Positions 56,005-64,000 of a DNA stretch of 64,000 nt are shown here, one piece after another. Origin of the DNA: Bradyrhizobium sp. (GTDB lineage: Bacteria > Pseudomonadota > Alphaproteobacteria > Rhizobiales > Xanthobacteraceae); NCBI GenBank assembly GCA_028290305.1, contig JAQGKC010000200.1:1-64000 (forward strand), read 5' to 3'. The translations under genes were made by a program, and so were the position numbers. The notes under the pieces are model-generated. The model was not told the origin of the DNA. It did no database searches and was given only the letters and a program-made list of their open reading frames with translations. Every line of letters begins with the position of its first letter. Position 1 is the stretch's first letter.

Positions 56005-57417
56005 ATGCCGGAGCTTCAAACACAGGGAACATTTGTCCTGATAGGCATGGTGTTGGCGTATATAGCGGTGACAACATGGCTGACCTTCCGATATCGCGCC
56101 AAGTCGACCTCTGATTTCATGTTCGCCACGCGCTCCGTACCCGCTCTGGTCATCGGTGTGCTCATGATGTCCGAATTCATCGCACCGAAGTCGACCATCG
56201 GCGTCGCGCAAGTAGCCTTTGATTCGGGCATGGCCGCGTCATGGGCTGTCTTGAGTGTTGCGCTCGGCTTCCCGCTGTTCGGATGGCTTCTCGCGAAGAA
56301 ACTCTACAATACCGGCGAATATACTATCTCCGCGGCTATCGCCAAGCGGTATGGCCGCTCGACGCAGCTGACAGTCTCCGTGATCATGATCTACGCCCTG
56401 CTGCTCGTGAATGTTGCATTCTATGTGAGCGGCGCTGCGGCCCTTTCATCCGCCTTCCATATGTCGCTCACGGTCTCAGCGGTGATCATCGCCGCGGTCA
56501 GCTCATTTTATTGCGTCATAGGAGGCCAGAAAAGCGCAGCCTACGTATCCCTGCTCCACACGAGCCTAAAGTGCGTCGGCATCGCAGTCATTCTTTGCGT
56601 TGCACTCTCCATGACGGGCGGCATCGCGCCGATGATGGAGAAATTGCCGCACTATTACTTCACTTGGGACGGCAAGATCGGCATCACAACCATCATCGCC
56701 TGGACCATCGCGAGCATCGGGTCGATCTTCTCGACGCAGTACATTGTACAGGCCGTATCTTCGCTGAAAGGCCCCCAGGAGGTTACCCGCGCGTGCTACA
56801 CTGCAGGGCTGCTCTGTCTGCCGGTGAGCTTTGCGCTCGGTCTGATCGGCGTGGCCGCGAAATTTCTGTTTCCCGATATAAATAGCCTCTATGCGCTGCC
56901 AATATTCATGAACCATATGTCGCCCCTGCTGGCGGGCCTCGTGCTGACGTCTATTGTGGCGTCGATACTTGTCGGTGTGAGCAGCGTTGCGCTGGCCATT
57001 TCCGCATTGATCGTGCGCGATTTCTACGTGCCGATGCTCCAACCAAGCCAGACGGCACAGCTCCGGATGTCCCGGCTTCTGTCGGTGCCGATCGGCTTTT
57101 TCCCGCTCCTGTTCGTATTCTTCGCCCCGCAGGTGCTGCATCTTTCCTTTTTTACCCGGGCGCTCCGACTCTCGATTTCCGTCGTGGCCATCTTTGCCTT
57201 CTATCTTCCGCGATTTGGAACCAACCGAGGGGCCACGCTTGGATTGATCGCAGCAACCATCACGACGACGGGATGGTATATGATGGGCGATCCCTTTGGC
57301 ATCGATGACATCTATGTCGCACTCGCGACGCCGGCGGCCGTGATGCTGTTGGACTGGGTCATCATCGGCGCGCCCAAAGCCGATACCGATGATGCGATGG
57401 AAATGGAGGCCCGGTAG
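56005..57417 (+). CDS. Sodium:solute symporter family permease
   Basis: 470 residues from MPELQTQGTFVLIGMVLAYI (GGGAGGGG upstream), with about 12-13 TM segments. The SSS-type segments are YRAKSTSDFMFATRSVPALV, TGEYTISAAIAKRYG and SIFSTQYIVQAVSSLKGPQE. It would import an organic solute with Na+, probably the substrate of the oxidoreductase and hydrolase next door. The identity of the solute cannot be read. It is directly followed by an IS remnant. Confidence 0.88.
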   Translation: MPELQTQGTFVLIGMVLAYIAVTTWLTFRYRAKSTSDFMFATRSVPALVIGVLMMSEFIAPKSTIGVAQVAFDSGMAASWAVLSVALGFPLFGWLLAKKLYNTGEYTISAAIAKRYGRSTQLTVSVIMIYALLLVNVAFYVSGAAALSSAFHMSLTVSAVIIAAVSSFYCVIGGQKSAAYVSLLHTSLKCVGIAVILCVALSMTGGIAPMMEKLPHYYFTWDGKIGITTIIAWTIASIGSIFSTQYIVQAVSSLKGPQEVTRACYTAGLLCLPVSFALGLIGVAAKFLFPDINSLYALPIFMNHMSPLLAGLVLTSIVASILVGVSSVALAISALIVRDFYVPMLQPSQTAQLRMSRLLSVPIGFFPLLFVFFAPQVLHLSFFTRALRLSISVVAIFAFYLPRFGTNRGATLGLIAATITTTGWYMMGDPFGIDDIYVALATPAAVMLLDWVIIGAPKADTDDAMEMEAR

Positions 57418-57426
57418 CTGGGAATT

Positions 57427-57655
57427 GTGCAGGCGGGTCGGAACGCATTCAACATCTCCACCGTGCTGGCCGGCCAGAAGCTCGGCGTCAACGAGGTCGA
57501 CGACGGCATTTGGCTCGCCAGCTTCATGCACTATGATCTCGGATATTTCGACCTGAGCAGAAAACCTTGCAACCCCTCGACAACCCGTTCGGCACGCGGT
57601 TGTCACCCATGTCTTAGGTACGTGGTGTTACCTATGTGTCCGGGCCGGACAATGG
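57427..57655 (+). mobile_element. IS481-type transposase remnant (C-terminal end and right terminus)
   Basis: NAFNISTVLAGQKLGVNEVD and DGIWLASFMHYDLGYFDL is the characteristic end of IS481-like integrase-fold transposases. After a one-base frame change the expected tail EQKTLQPLDNPFGTRLSPMS appears, ending at TAG 57615-57617. It is followed by the GGTGTTACCTATGTGTCCGG type terminal sequence of such elements. Only the last 60 or so codons remain, and the left end is missing, so it is an immobile fossil. Confidence 0.8.
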
Positions 57656-57662
57656 GAAAGAC

Positions 57663-57682
57663 GGTAGCGAGAGGGCGCTACC
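57663..57682. repeat. Hairpin repeat copy 1
   Basis: GGTAGCG-AGAGGG-CGCTACC, 7-bp perfect stem and 6-nt loop. A second copy differing at two loop bases lies at 58529-58548. Confidence 0.8.
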
Positions 57683-57938
57683 TTCACACCCCCCGAGATG
57701 ATTGGTGTTTTATTCTGCAAACTCAATAACCCATTTTTGTTGAATAACGGAAGCGACAAAAGTCAATACTGGAAATAGCCGCTGAATAAAAATCAACCCG
57801 CTACCAACGTGATCGGATTGGTGTGGCTTTTGAATAGATGCCTCGCTCCCAAGTACGCGAAAGTTCTCGTTTCTTGGTCCGGTCCCATTCGGGTGCTGGT
57901 ACTGGCCTGTTTCGCCCCTCAGTAGCCCAGTTTGAAAA

Positions 57939-58139
57939 CTAGTTTGTTCGCGGCCTTGTACTTTTCGCAATCAAGTAGCCGCCAGCCGCCAAACAAATGA
58001 TTCCAGCCGCAAGGACGCCTGCGAACACCCGCTCGGCATTAAGCGAAAGACCAACGGTGTTCATGTGGTCGCTCCACACAGCCCATAGAGCGGAGAACAG
58101 GGCCATGGGCAACAGAAGATCATGCCGCCGTAACGGCAA
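57939..58139 (-). CDS. Small membrane protein, hypothetical
   Basis: Up to 66 residues from TTG, or about 55 from MALFSALWAVWSDHMN. Two hydrophobic stretches are seen, PMALFSALWAVW and VFAGVLAAGIICLAAGGYLI, followed by KSTRPRTN. The composition looks like a real membrane protein in an otherwise gene-poor stretch. There is no clear ribosome site and no recognised family. Confidence 0.45.
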   Translation of the reverse strand: MPLRRHDLLLPMALFSALWAVWSDHMNTVGLSLNAERVFAGVLAAGIICLAAGGYLIAKSTRPRTN

Positions 58140-58528
58140 CTATAAATAGCTTTTAAATAATCTTTGAGACTGTGTCTCCGTGCAGAACATACTAATAACT
58201 TAATCGGACGACTGGCGAAGCTTTATGGGTTTAAGCACTCGCTTGCGAGGACCTTTCCGTTGGCGCTCAGCGCGTGCGTGATCTTCCCGTGCGGCCCTCT
58301 TGGCAAGCTCTCTGACCAACTCGAGCATAAGCTCATGCGCAGAACACCGCTCGGGTTGGTGGGGCGGTCCCTGAGAGGAGCGCTGACGCCTGCATCCCAT
58401 AGTTCAGCCATTCGATCCGGCTTCGGCCATCCGGGAGCTAGCAAAGATAAAAAACGTCTCAAATTGAGACTGTATCCGCCACCAAAAACACCGTTTTTAT
58501 AAATAAATCAGATACTTAGGTGATTTTT

Positions 58529-58548
58529 GGTAGCGAGAGACCGCTACC
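58529..58548. repeat. Hairpin repeat copy 2
   Basis: GGTAGCG-AGAGAC-CGCTACC, same stem as copy 1 with two loop differences. Adjacent TTTTTGG and AT-rich DNA. Confidence 0.8.
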
Positions 58549-59227
58549 GCGCTTTTCCCCACACGACGCAAACCTGCGATATTTCCTCCGATCGTCCGCC
58601 TGAGATCTCAGGAATCTATAGAGCGGTAATATGCTACTGATGTGGTATGACATATCGAGCAGCACTGCCAAAACGCGAGCCTGGATCAACCGAAATTCAA
58701 CGCGGCAAAAGGGGGCACCTTATGCACCGGCCCTTCCCGCGATGTTCCTTAGTGCGCATGAAATACCAGCACGCGCAGCCCGATGCTTTCGCGTGGCGCG
58801 GCGTCCGCACGCGTTGGCGGACCGACGCAGGCACTGCGGCGTGCAAAGCGAGCACGGCCGTTAGTCTTTCAGTCAAAGCATTTCATCAACTGATTTCGTC
58901 AGCGGTCATTTCCAGCACGCAGAAACTATCGATAGTCGGATTTTACTTGACCAAATAGGTTTCACCGACACGACTAGGAAATCAGATCGGAACTTGCACC
59001 GGTTCGTCGAACGAGATCGGCTGTCACGAACGACAATGCCGCGATCTTCTCATTTTGCAGTCCCACGTTCTTCTCCCGCTTCCCGCTCGCGCTATAACTT
59101 CCGCAATCCGACGGCCTCCGACCAGCCCGACAGGTGACCTTATAGGCTAGTGCTCCGATCCGCATCCGGGAGCAAGGGCCCTATGCCAGACATGCCGCAG
59201 AGCGTGGCCCCGTCTTGTCAAGGCACC
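58549..59227. other. Gene-poor stretch
   Basis: Only short open frames without credible start sites. No domain, repeat or RNA gene recognised. Together with 58140-58528, where a 66-codon minus-strand frame (58200-58400) contains ELVRELAKRAAREDHARAE-like helix, it looks like decayed DNA next to the IS remnant. Confidence 0.4.
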
Positions 59228-60028
59228 CTAACTGTTGAAGCCGGCTGGAATGAACGCCGGGATCTTCTCGTCGATGAACTGCTTGACTTGCGGCGACTTG
59301 AACACCTCGATGAAAGCCTTCAGACGTGGATCGTCCTTCTTGTCCGGGCGGGCGGTGAAGCGCAGCACCAATCCATCATCGACAGTCCGGTCGATGACCA
59401 GCGCCGATTTCGGATCACCGCCGGCCGGGATCAAATAGGTGATGTTGACGAGCGCGAGGGTGACGTCATCCAGCGAGCGGTAGGTCTGCGCGGGGTCGAG
59501 CTCGACGATCTTGAGATTCTTGGGATTTTCGATGATGTCGAACTTGCTCACCGAAAAGCCCTTGCCGGGCGTAAGCTTGATCAGGCCGGCCCGCTCCAGC
59601 AGAATTAATCCGCGCGCGCCATTCAGCGGCTCGTTGGGAATTGCGACGGAATCGCCGGATTTGATCTCGTCGAGCGTTTTGATCTTTTTCGAAAACAGCC
59701 CGACCGGAGCAATCACGCCGACGTTGTCGACCTGCACGAGATTGAAGCCGCGCTGCTTGTTCTGAATCGCAAGATAGGTCGCATGCTGGAACAGATTGGC
59801 ATCGACGTCGCCGCTGTTGACCACCTCGTTCAGCGCCACCCAATCCGACAGCTCGACCACCTTGACATCGATCCCCTTGTCCTTGGCGAGCTTGGCCGCA
59901 AATGACACCAATTGTCCGACCGGTCCAGCGCTTGTGGCGATCTTGAGCGGTTCATCAGCGGCAGCCGCCGTCGTCAGTGCGAACAGCAGGCCGACGGCGC
60001 GCAGCCCTTGAATGAAACTTTTTATCAC
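59228..60028 (-). CDS. MetQ/NlpA-family substrate-binding protein (copy 1)
   Basis: 266 residues from GTG at 60028, chosen for GAGGAG 10 nt upstream. Signal peptide (SFIQGLRAVGLLFALTTAAAA) without lipobox Cys, so a soluble periplasmic protein. The mature part follows MetQ: LKIATSAGPVGQLVSFAAKL, VVNSGDVDANLFQHATYL, VAIPNEPLNGARGLILLERA. These proteins bind methionine or related sulfur compounds. No metN or metI gene is present in the window, so the partner transporter is encoded elsewhere. Confidence 0.9.
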   Translation of the reverse strand: MIKSFIQGLRAVGLLFALTTAAAADEPLKIATSAGPVGQLVSFAAKLAKDKGIDVKVVELSDWVALNEVVNSGDVDANLFQHATYLAIQNKQRGFNLVQVDNVGVIAPVGLFSKKIKTLDEIKSGDSVAIPNEPLNGARGLILLERAGLIKLTPGKGFSVSKFDIIENPKNLKIVELDPAQTYRSLDDVTLALVNITYLIPAGGDPKSALVIDRTVDDGLVLRFTARPDKKDDPRLKAFIEVFKSPQVKQFIDEKIPAFIPAGFNS

Positions 60029-60479
60029 TTCGATTGATCTCCTCAACATTCTGCTCAGGTCGCGGCAACGGTGCATGTGCACTGCGTACACCGAACGTCA
60101 ATATCAGGATGATGCTTGTCGATTTCAGCGTTGTCGAGCTATCGGAGAAAATAGCGATGCGCGTACTGTCACTCCGTCTGACGCCATCCGGATTCTTTTG
60201 GAATGCCGCGCAATCGGAGTTTATTTGTTTCGCCGACGATGACGTCGATCCTCGGTTAACCAGATGGACCATACGCACGCCTAACATGATTTACGCAAGC
60301 GTATTAGATCGCTTCGTACCATCACGACCGAACGAACAGCGAAACGCTGCTATATCCGAATTCAAACACAGAACAATTTGCATATTCGCCGCCCAATTTG
60401 GAAATAAAGTCATTTTGATAAAGTGATAAACACGTCGCGGCGCGATCACCTAGATCAGAGTCCCCGCCGGGAGCCACTT
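60029..60479. other. Divergent intergenic region
   Basis: Between the first MetQ-like gene and the flavin monooxygenase. Lower GC than the surroundings, expected to hold both promoters. No credible gene and no obvious operator found by eye. Confidence 0.5.
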
Positions 60480-61892
60480 ATGGCGCGACCACGAGAACTC
60501 CGCTTCAATGCGTTTAACATGACCGCTCCCAGCCACAACTGGGCCGGACTATGGTCGCATCCGCGCGACGCGTCGATCAACTACAACACACTCGATTACT
60601 GGGTTGATTACGCCCGGACGGCGGAGCGCGGGCTGCTCGACGGCATCTTTCTTGCGGACGTCTTCGGTGTCTATGATGTCTATGGCGGCAGTCCTGATAC
60701 CGCAGTGACCCACGCGGTCCAGCTTCCCAACGCCGAGCCGACGTTGATCGTCTCCGCTATGGCGCTGGTCACCGAGCATCTCGGTTTCGGCGTCACCTCC
60801 AATCTGACGTTCGAGCACCCGTATCAGTTCGCACGGCGGTTCTCGACGCTCGATCACCTGACGCGGGGGCGCATCGGCTGGAACATCGTCACCGGATATC
60901 TTGATAGCGGCGCGCGCGGGATGGGCTTTGCAGCAGGACGCGCCCACGACGAGCGCTACGACGCGGCGGAGGACTTTCTCGCGGCGGTCTACAAGTTATG
61001 GGAAGGCAGTTGGGAAGACGGCGCGGTTCGTCGTGATCGCGACGGGCGCGTGTTCACCGACCCGACGAAAGTCCATCCGGTGCATCACGATAGCCCGCAT
61101 TATCGCGTCGACGGCATTCATCTCGCGGAGCCGTCACCGCAGCGTACGCCGTTGTTGTATCAGGCGGGAACGTCCAAACGCGGCCGGGCTTTCGCAGCCA
61201 GGCATGCGGAAGCCATCTTCCTCAACGGCCAGACCAAACCGATCCTTGCCAACGCGGTCCGCGAGATCAGGAGCGCAGCCAGGGAGTTCGGCCGCGATCC
61301 TTATGATATCAGGCTGTTCGTCGGCGCTACCGTCATCGTCGCTCCCACGCGGGCAGAAGCGAACGACATCCTCGAAGACTATAGCCGCTATGTCGATCGG
61401 GACGGGCAACTCGCTTTGCTCTCCGGCTGGACCGGCATCGATTTCTCCACCTACCGTCCCGACCAGGCCGTGCAATATGTCGAAAGCAATGCGATCCAGT
61501 CGATGGTCGAGAACTTTACGCTGCGGAGCGATCGGCCGGTGCGGATCGGAGATCTGGCCACCCTCAGCCGCGTCGGGGCGCGGTCGCCCTTCGTGGTCGG
61601 CTCGCCCCAGGATGTCGCGGACGAACTGATCGCATGGGCGGATGAAACGGACGTCGATGGATTCAACCTCTTCCGCCTGGTCATGCCGGAATCGCTGAAC
61701 GCCTTCGTCGATCTGGTGGTGCCCGAGCTGCAATCGCGCGGCGTCTACAAGACGGCCTATCGCGAGGGCACCCTGCGCGAAAAGCTGTTTCCGGGACGAG
61801 GCGCATTGCTGCATCCGACGCATCCGGGTGCAGCTTTCCGCCGCGCGGCTTCGTCCGCAGCGAACGCTGTTCGATCCGACGCGGCCGAATAA
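60480..61892 (+). CDS. LLM-class flavin-dependent monooxygenase (NtaA/SnaA/DszA family)
   Basis: 470 residues from MARPRELRFNAFNM (GGGAG 7 nt upstream). The family run is clear: HNWAGLWSHPRDASINYNTL, GIFLADVFGVYDVYGG, GRIGWNIVTGYLDSGAR and LLYQAGTSKRGRAFAARHAE. Members use reduced FMN from a separate reductase to oxidise sulfides, sulfones, nitrilotriacetate or similar compounds. The two MetQ-like binding proteins on either side and the sulfonate-type binding protein downstream suggest an organosulfur substrate. No flavin reductase gene is in the window. Confidence 0.9.
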   Translation: MARPRELRFNAFNMTAPSHNWAGLWSHPRDASINYNTLDYWVDYARTAERGLLDGIFLADVFGVYDVYGGSPDTAVTHAVQLPNAEPTLIVSAMALVTEHLGFGVTSNLTFEHPYQFARRFSTLDHLTRGRIGWNIVTGYLDSGARGMGFAAGRAHDERYDAAEDFLAAVYKLWEGSWEDGAVRRDRDGRVFTDPTKVHPVHHDSPHYRVDGIHLAEPSPQRTPLLYQAGTSKRGRAFAARHAEAIFLNGQTKPILANAVREIRSAAREFGRDPYDIRLFVGATVIVAPTRAEANDILEDYSRYVDRDGQLALLSGWTGIDFSTYRPDQAVQYVESNAIQSMVENFTLRSDRPVRIGDLATLSRVGARSPFVVGSPQDVADELIAWADETDVDGFNLFRLVMPESLNAFVDLVVPELQSRGVYKTAYREGTLREKLFPGRGALLHPTHPGAAFRRAASSAANAVRSDAAE

Positions 61893-61916
61893 CGCAGGTG
61901 CAGATCAGCAGCCCCA

Positions 61917-62693
61917 TCACCAGGTCGCAATATACGTGCCCTTGAAGCGGGTCTCAATAAAGCTCTTCACCGCGTCTGAGTGATACGCGTCAATCAGTTG
62001 CCTTACCCAGGGCTTGTCCTTGTCCTCGTCACGCACCGCAAGGATGTTGACCCACGGCCCATCCGCGCTCTCGCGGGCGATTGCGTCGGTCGCGGGGTTA
62101 AGGCCGGCCTGAACCGCGTAGTTGTTGTTAATCGACACCACATCGACATCCTGGAGCGAGCGCGGCAATTGCGCCGCGTCAAGCTCGACGAAACGCAATT
62201 TCTTCGGATTGTCGGTGATATCGGCGATCGTCGACGCGACGTTGCTGGGGTCTTTCAGCTTGATTACCCCATGGAGGGCAAGGATCATCAACCCCCGCGC
62301 GCCGTTTGAAGGGTCATTGGCGATGGCAACTCGCGCGTCTTCGGGCAGATCGGCCAATTTCTTGTATTTCAGCGAGTAGACGCCTTGTGGTGAGGCGACG
62401 GTGGTGGCGACCTTCACAATTTTCCAGCCGGTCTTGGATATCTGGTTCTTGAGATAAGGTTCGTGCTGAAACGAATTGGCTTCGAGATCCCCGAGCGCGA
62501 GTGCCTGGTTCGGGACGACGTAGTCGGTGAATTCAACGACCTTGATGTCGAGCCCCCGCTCGGCCGCTACCTTCCTGACGACATCCGTAATCTCGGCATG
62601 TGGACCGGCAGTGACGCCGATCCGTATGCTCTCAGCCCTCGCCGCACCGGCCAGCAAGACGGCAGTCGTAAAAATCACGGAAAAGATACGCAT
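61917..62693 (-). CDS. MetQ/NlpA-family substrate-binding protein (copy 2)
   Basis: 258 residues from MRIFSVIFTTAVLLAGAARA (GGAGAG upstream), a signal peptide without lipobox Cys. Core motifs match MetQ: LALGDLEANSFQHEPYLKNQ, ARVAIANDPSNGARGLMILA, VSINNNYAVQAGLNPATDAI. It is clearly paralogous to copy 1 but well diverged. Its convergent position, 24 bp from the monooxygenase stop, and the absence of MetNI genes leave the partner permease open. Confidence 0.9.
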   Translation of the reverse strand: MRIFSVIFTTAVLLAGAARAESIRIGVTAGPHAEITDVVRKVAAERGLDIKVVEFTDYVVPNQALALGDLEANSFQHEPYLKNQISKTGWKIVKVATTVASPQGVYSLKYKKLADLPEDARVAIANDPSNGARGLMILALHGVIKLKDPSNVASTIADITDNPKKLRFVELDAAQLPRSLQDVDVVSINNNYAVQAGLNPATDAIARESADGPWVNILAVRDEDKDKPWVRQLIDAYHSDAVKSFIETRFKGTYIATW

Positions 62694-63088
62694 AAAGCTC
62701 TCCAAGGCATAAAGACGACGGATGTACGCTTGGCACTGATGGTTCTTGGCTTCAATCGCCTGCGCAACAAAACGACGAAACGGCTGCGCTTTTTTGCTGT
62801 CGAGACGTAAAGTCTACTTCTGCTTGCAGAACGATATTTCTATTCCTCGTCGGTTCGTGTCCCAACGTCGGAGGGACGCTGGCAGACCAATGGCCAGATC
62901 GGAATGACGGCCGCCGACGACCTACTTTGGAAACGTATTTCTCATATCGCCGTCGAGCGGAGAATTTTAGGCTATGCCCGGCGAAATCTCCGCAATTGCC
63001 AACAGCCTGCAATTCTCTGCAAATCAGCTCTAGGCAAGACCTTAATAGGTCAGTTCGTCCCGCCATATCCTGGATTGGAACGGTTAGA
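62694..63088. other. Divergent intergenic region
   Basis: 395 bp between the second MetQ-like gene and the sulfonate-type binding protein gene. Promoters for both are expected. No gene or clear palindrome found. Confidence 0.45.
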
Positions 63089-64000
63089 ATGTTGATCTCG
63101 CCCAAGCCTCCTCCGGCTGTTTCCCGTGTTGCATCCGTCACGCGCCGCTTCACGCTCGGCATCATCGGCTTCTTGGCTGCGGTCACATTCGCCCATCCTG
63201 CCGTCTCCGAGGAGGTGCGTATCGGCTACCAAAAATCCTCGACGCTCATGGTGATCCTGAAGGCCAATGGCGAACTCGAAAAAGCACTGGCTCCGCTCGA
63301 CGTGATGATATCCTGGCACGAATTTACCAGCGGGCTGCCACTGCTGGAAGCCGTCAATATCAGCAGCATCGATTTCGGCGCTGACGTGGCCGATACGGTG
63401 CCGATCTTTGCACAAGCGGCCGGAGCCAAACTCGCTTACGTCGCCGAGGAAGCCGCATCACCGTCGGCGCAGGCCATCCTGGTGCCGCAGGGTTCGCCAG
63501 TAAAAACCTTGGCCGACCTCAAGGGCAAGAAAGTCGCGGTCACCAAGGGCGCTGGCAGCCATTTCCTGCTGCTGGCCGCTCTGGCCAAGGCCGGCCTGAC
63601 CTTCAAGGACATCACGCCGGCCTATCTGACGCCGGCCGACGGCCGGGCCGCGCTTGTCAGCAATAATGTCGATGCTTGGGTTGCCTGGGATCCATTTCTC
63701 ACCAGCGCCAGCCGCCAGTCTGGCGGACATATCCTGACGGACGGGAGCAACGGGCTTGCCAGCTACAAGCGCTATTACGTGGCGGCCGCCGATTTCGCCG
63801 ATCGCCACAGCGATGTGCTGAACGTCATTTTCGGCAAACTTGCCGAGACCGGCAAATGGGTCAAAGCCCATCCCGCCGACGCCGCAAGTTTGCTCGCTGG
63901 CCTCTGGGGCATCGATGCTGCGACCGTCGAAGAAGCCAATAGTCATCGTTCCTATCTGGTCGGTGCTGTCACCGTTCCCGGCCTGACGGAACAGCAGCGC
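63089..64000 (+). CDS. Aliphatic sulfonate/taurine-type ABC substrate-binding protein (SsuA-like), 3' end outside window
   Basis: 304 residues visible and the frame is still open at the window end. Signal peptide after a basic start (TRRFTLGIIGFLAAVTFAHP, cleavage near AVSEE). The mature part has the SsuA pattern: VRIGYQKSSTLMVILKANGE, WHEFTSGLPLLEAVNISSID, FGADVADTVPIFAQAAGA, LKGKKVAVTKGAGSHFLLLA and NNVDAWVAWDPFLTSA. It should bind sulfonates or taurine for an ABC importer, with permease and ATPase genes probably next. GGAACGG precedes the ATG. Confidence 0.92.
   Translation, partial: MLISPKPPPAVSRVASVTRRFTLGIIGFLAAVTFAHPAVSEEVRIGYQKSSTLMVILKANGELEKALAPLDVMISWHEFTSGLPLLEAVNISSIDFGADVADTVPIFAQAAGAKLAYVAEEAASPSAQAILVPQGSPVKTLADLKGKKVAVTKGAGSHFLLLAALAKAGLTFKDITPAYLTPADGRAALVSNNVDAWVAWDPFLTSASRQSGGHILTDGSNGLASYKRYYVAAADFADRHSDVLNVIFGKLAETGKWVKAHPADAASLLAGLWGIDAATVEEANSHRSYLVGAVTVPGLTEQQR

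Noticed and set aside
58164..58502. 112-codon plus-strand open frame
   Set aside because: No ribosome site, no recognised family, and overlaps another short frame on the opposite strand. Treated as chance.
57683..59227. CRISPR array or prophage in the gene-poor stretch
   Set aside because: Only two hairpins 866 bp apart, no regular spacing, no cas, integrase or phage genes.

Overview
The window is high-GC DNA, densely coding on both strands, from what looks like a soil or plant-associated alphaproteobacterium of the Bradyrhizobium/Nitrobacteraceae type. That assignment is an inference from gene content: many small-molecule catabolic clusters, each with its own GntR, LacI, IclR or TetR regulator, plus ABC and MFS transporters and several small proteins of a kind I associate with this group. 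No rRNA, tRNA, CRISPR array or intact mobile element was seen.

Layout. 1-4.98 kb: housekeeping genes (end of a small Lys/Ala-rich protein, a D-2-hydroxyacid dehydrogenase gene broken by one amber codon, FKBP isomerase, gamma-glutamyltransferase, trhO, slyX, two tiny genes). 5.1-13 kb: hemE, a divergent hemC-like gene, and a tightly packed biotin operon bioB-GMC oxidoreductase-bioF-bioD-bioA. 13.2-17 kb: a probable aromatic-acid cluster (LigI-like hydrolase, frameshifted MFS transporter, RraA-type aldolase, divergent GntR). 17-20.5 kb: small exported or hypothetical proteins and a truncated esterase. 20.5-26 kb: a MexEF-like RND pump with a divergent TetR gene and a likely operator. 26-31 kb: FAH hydrolase/GntR, cupin, MFS and FAD enzyme. 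31.3-34.6 kb: a 1113-residue SAM-cyclase-AAA-TPR signalling protein. 35-39 kb: a three-gene TPP enzyme/flavin amine oxidase/VOC operon.

39-52 kb is the most distinctive region. It holds a LacI-family regulator, a complete sugar ABC transporter, two GH88 unsaturated-uronyl hydrolase homologues, an FAH-family protein, a DHDPS-family aldolase (frameshifted by one base), and three CoA-linked proteins (CaiB transferase, MaoC hydratase, enoyl-CoA hydratase). Two nearly identical 16-bp palindromes sit in the two divergent promoter regions, so the whole set probably forms one LacI regulon. The first GH88 protein lacks a conserved active-site Asp that the second keeps.

52-57.4 kb: a decayed dehydrogenase, then a FAD oxidoreductase, IclR regulator, epoxide-hydrolase-like enzyme and sodium:solute symporter, with a palindrome before the first gene. 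57.4-59.2 kb: an IS481-type transposase remnant, a gene-poor stretch and two near-identical hairpins. 59.2-64 kb: a sulfur-type set with two MetQ-like binding proteins lacking MetNI, an NtaA/SnaA-type flavin monooxygenase, and a sulfonate/taurine-type binding protein running off the end.

Three reading-frame lesions (one amber, one 1-nt deletion, one frameshift) interrupt otherwise normal genes. Raw-read confirmation would decide between real decay and sequence error.
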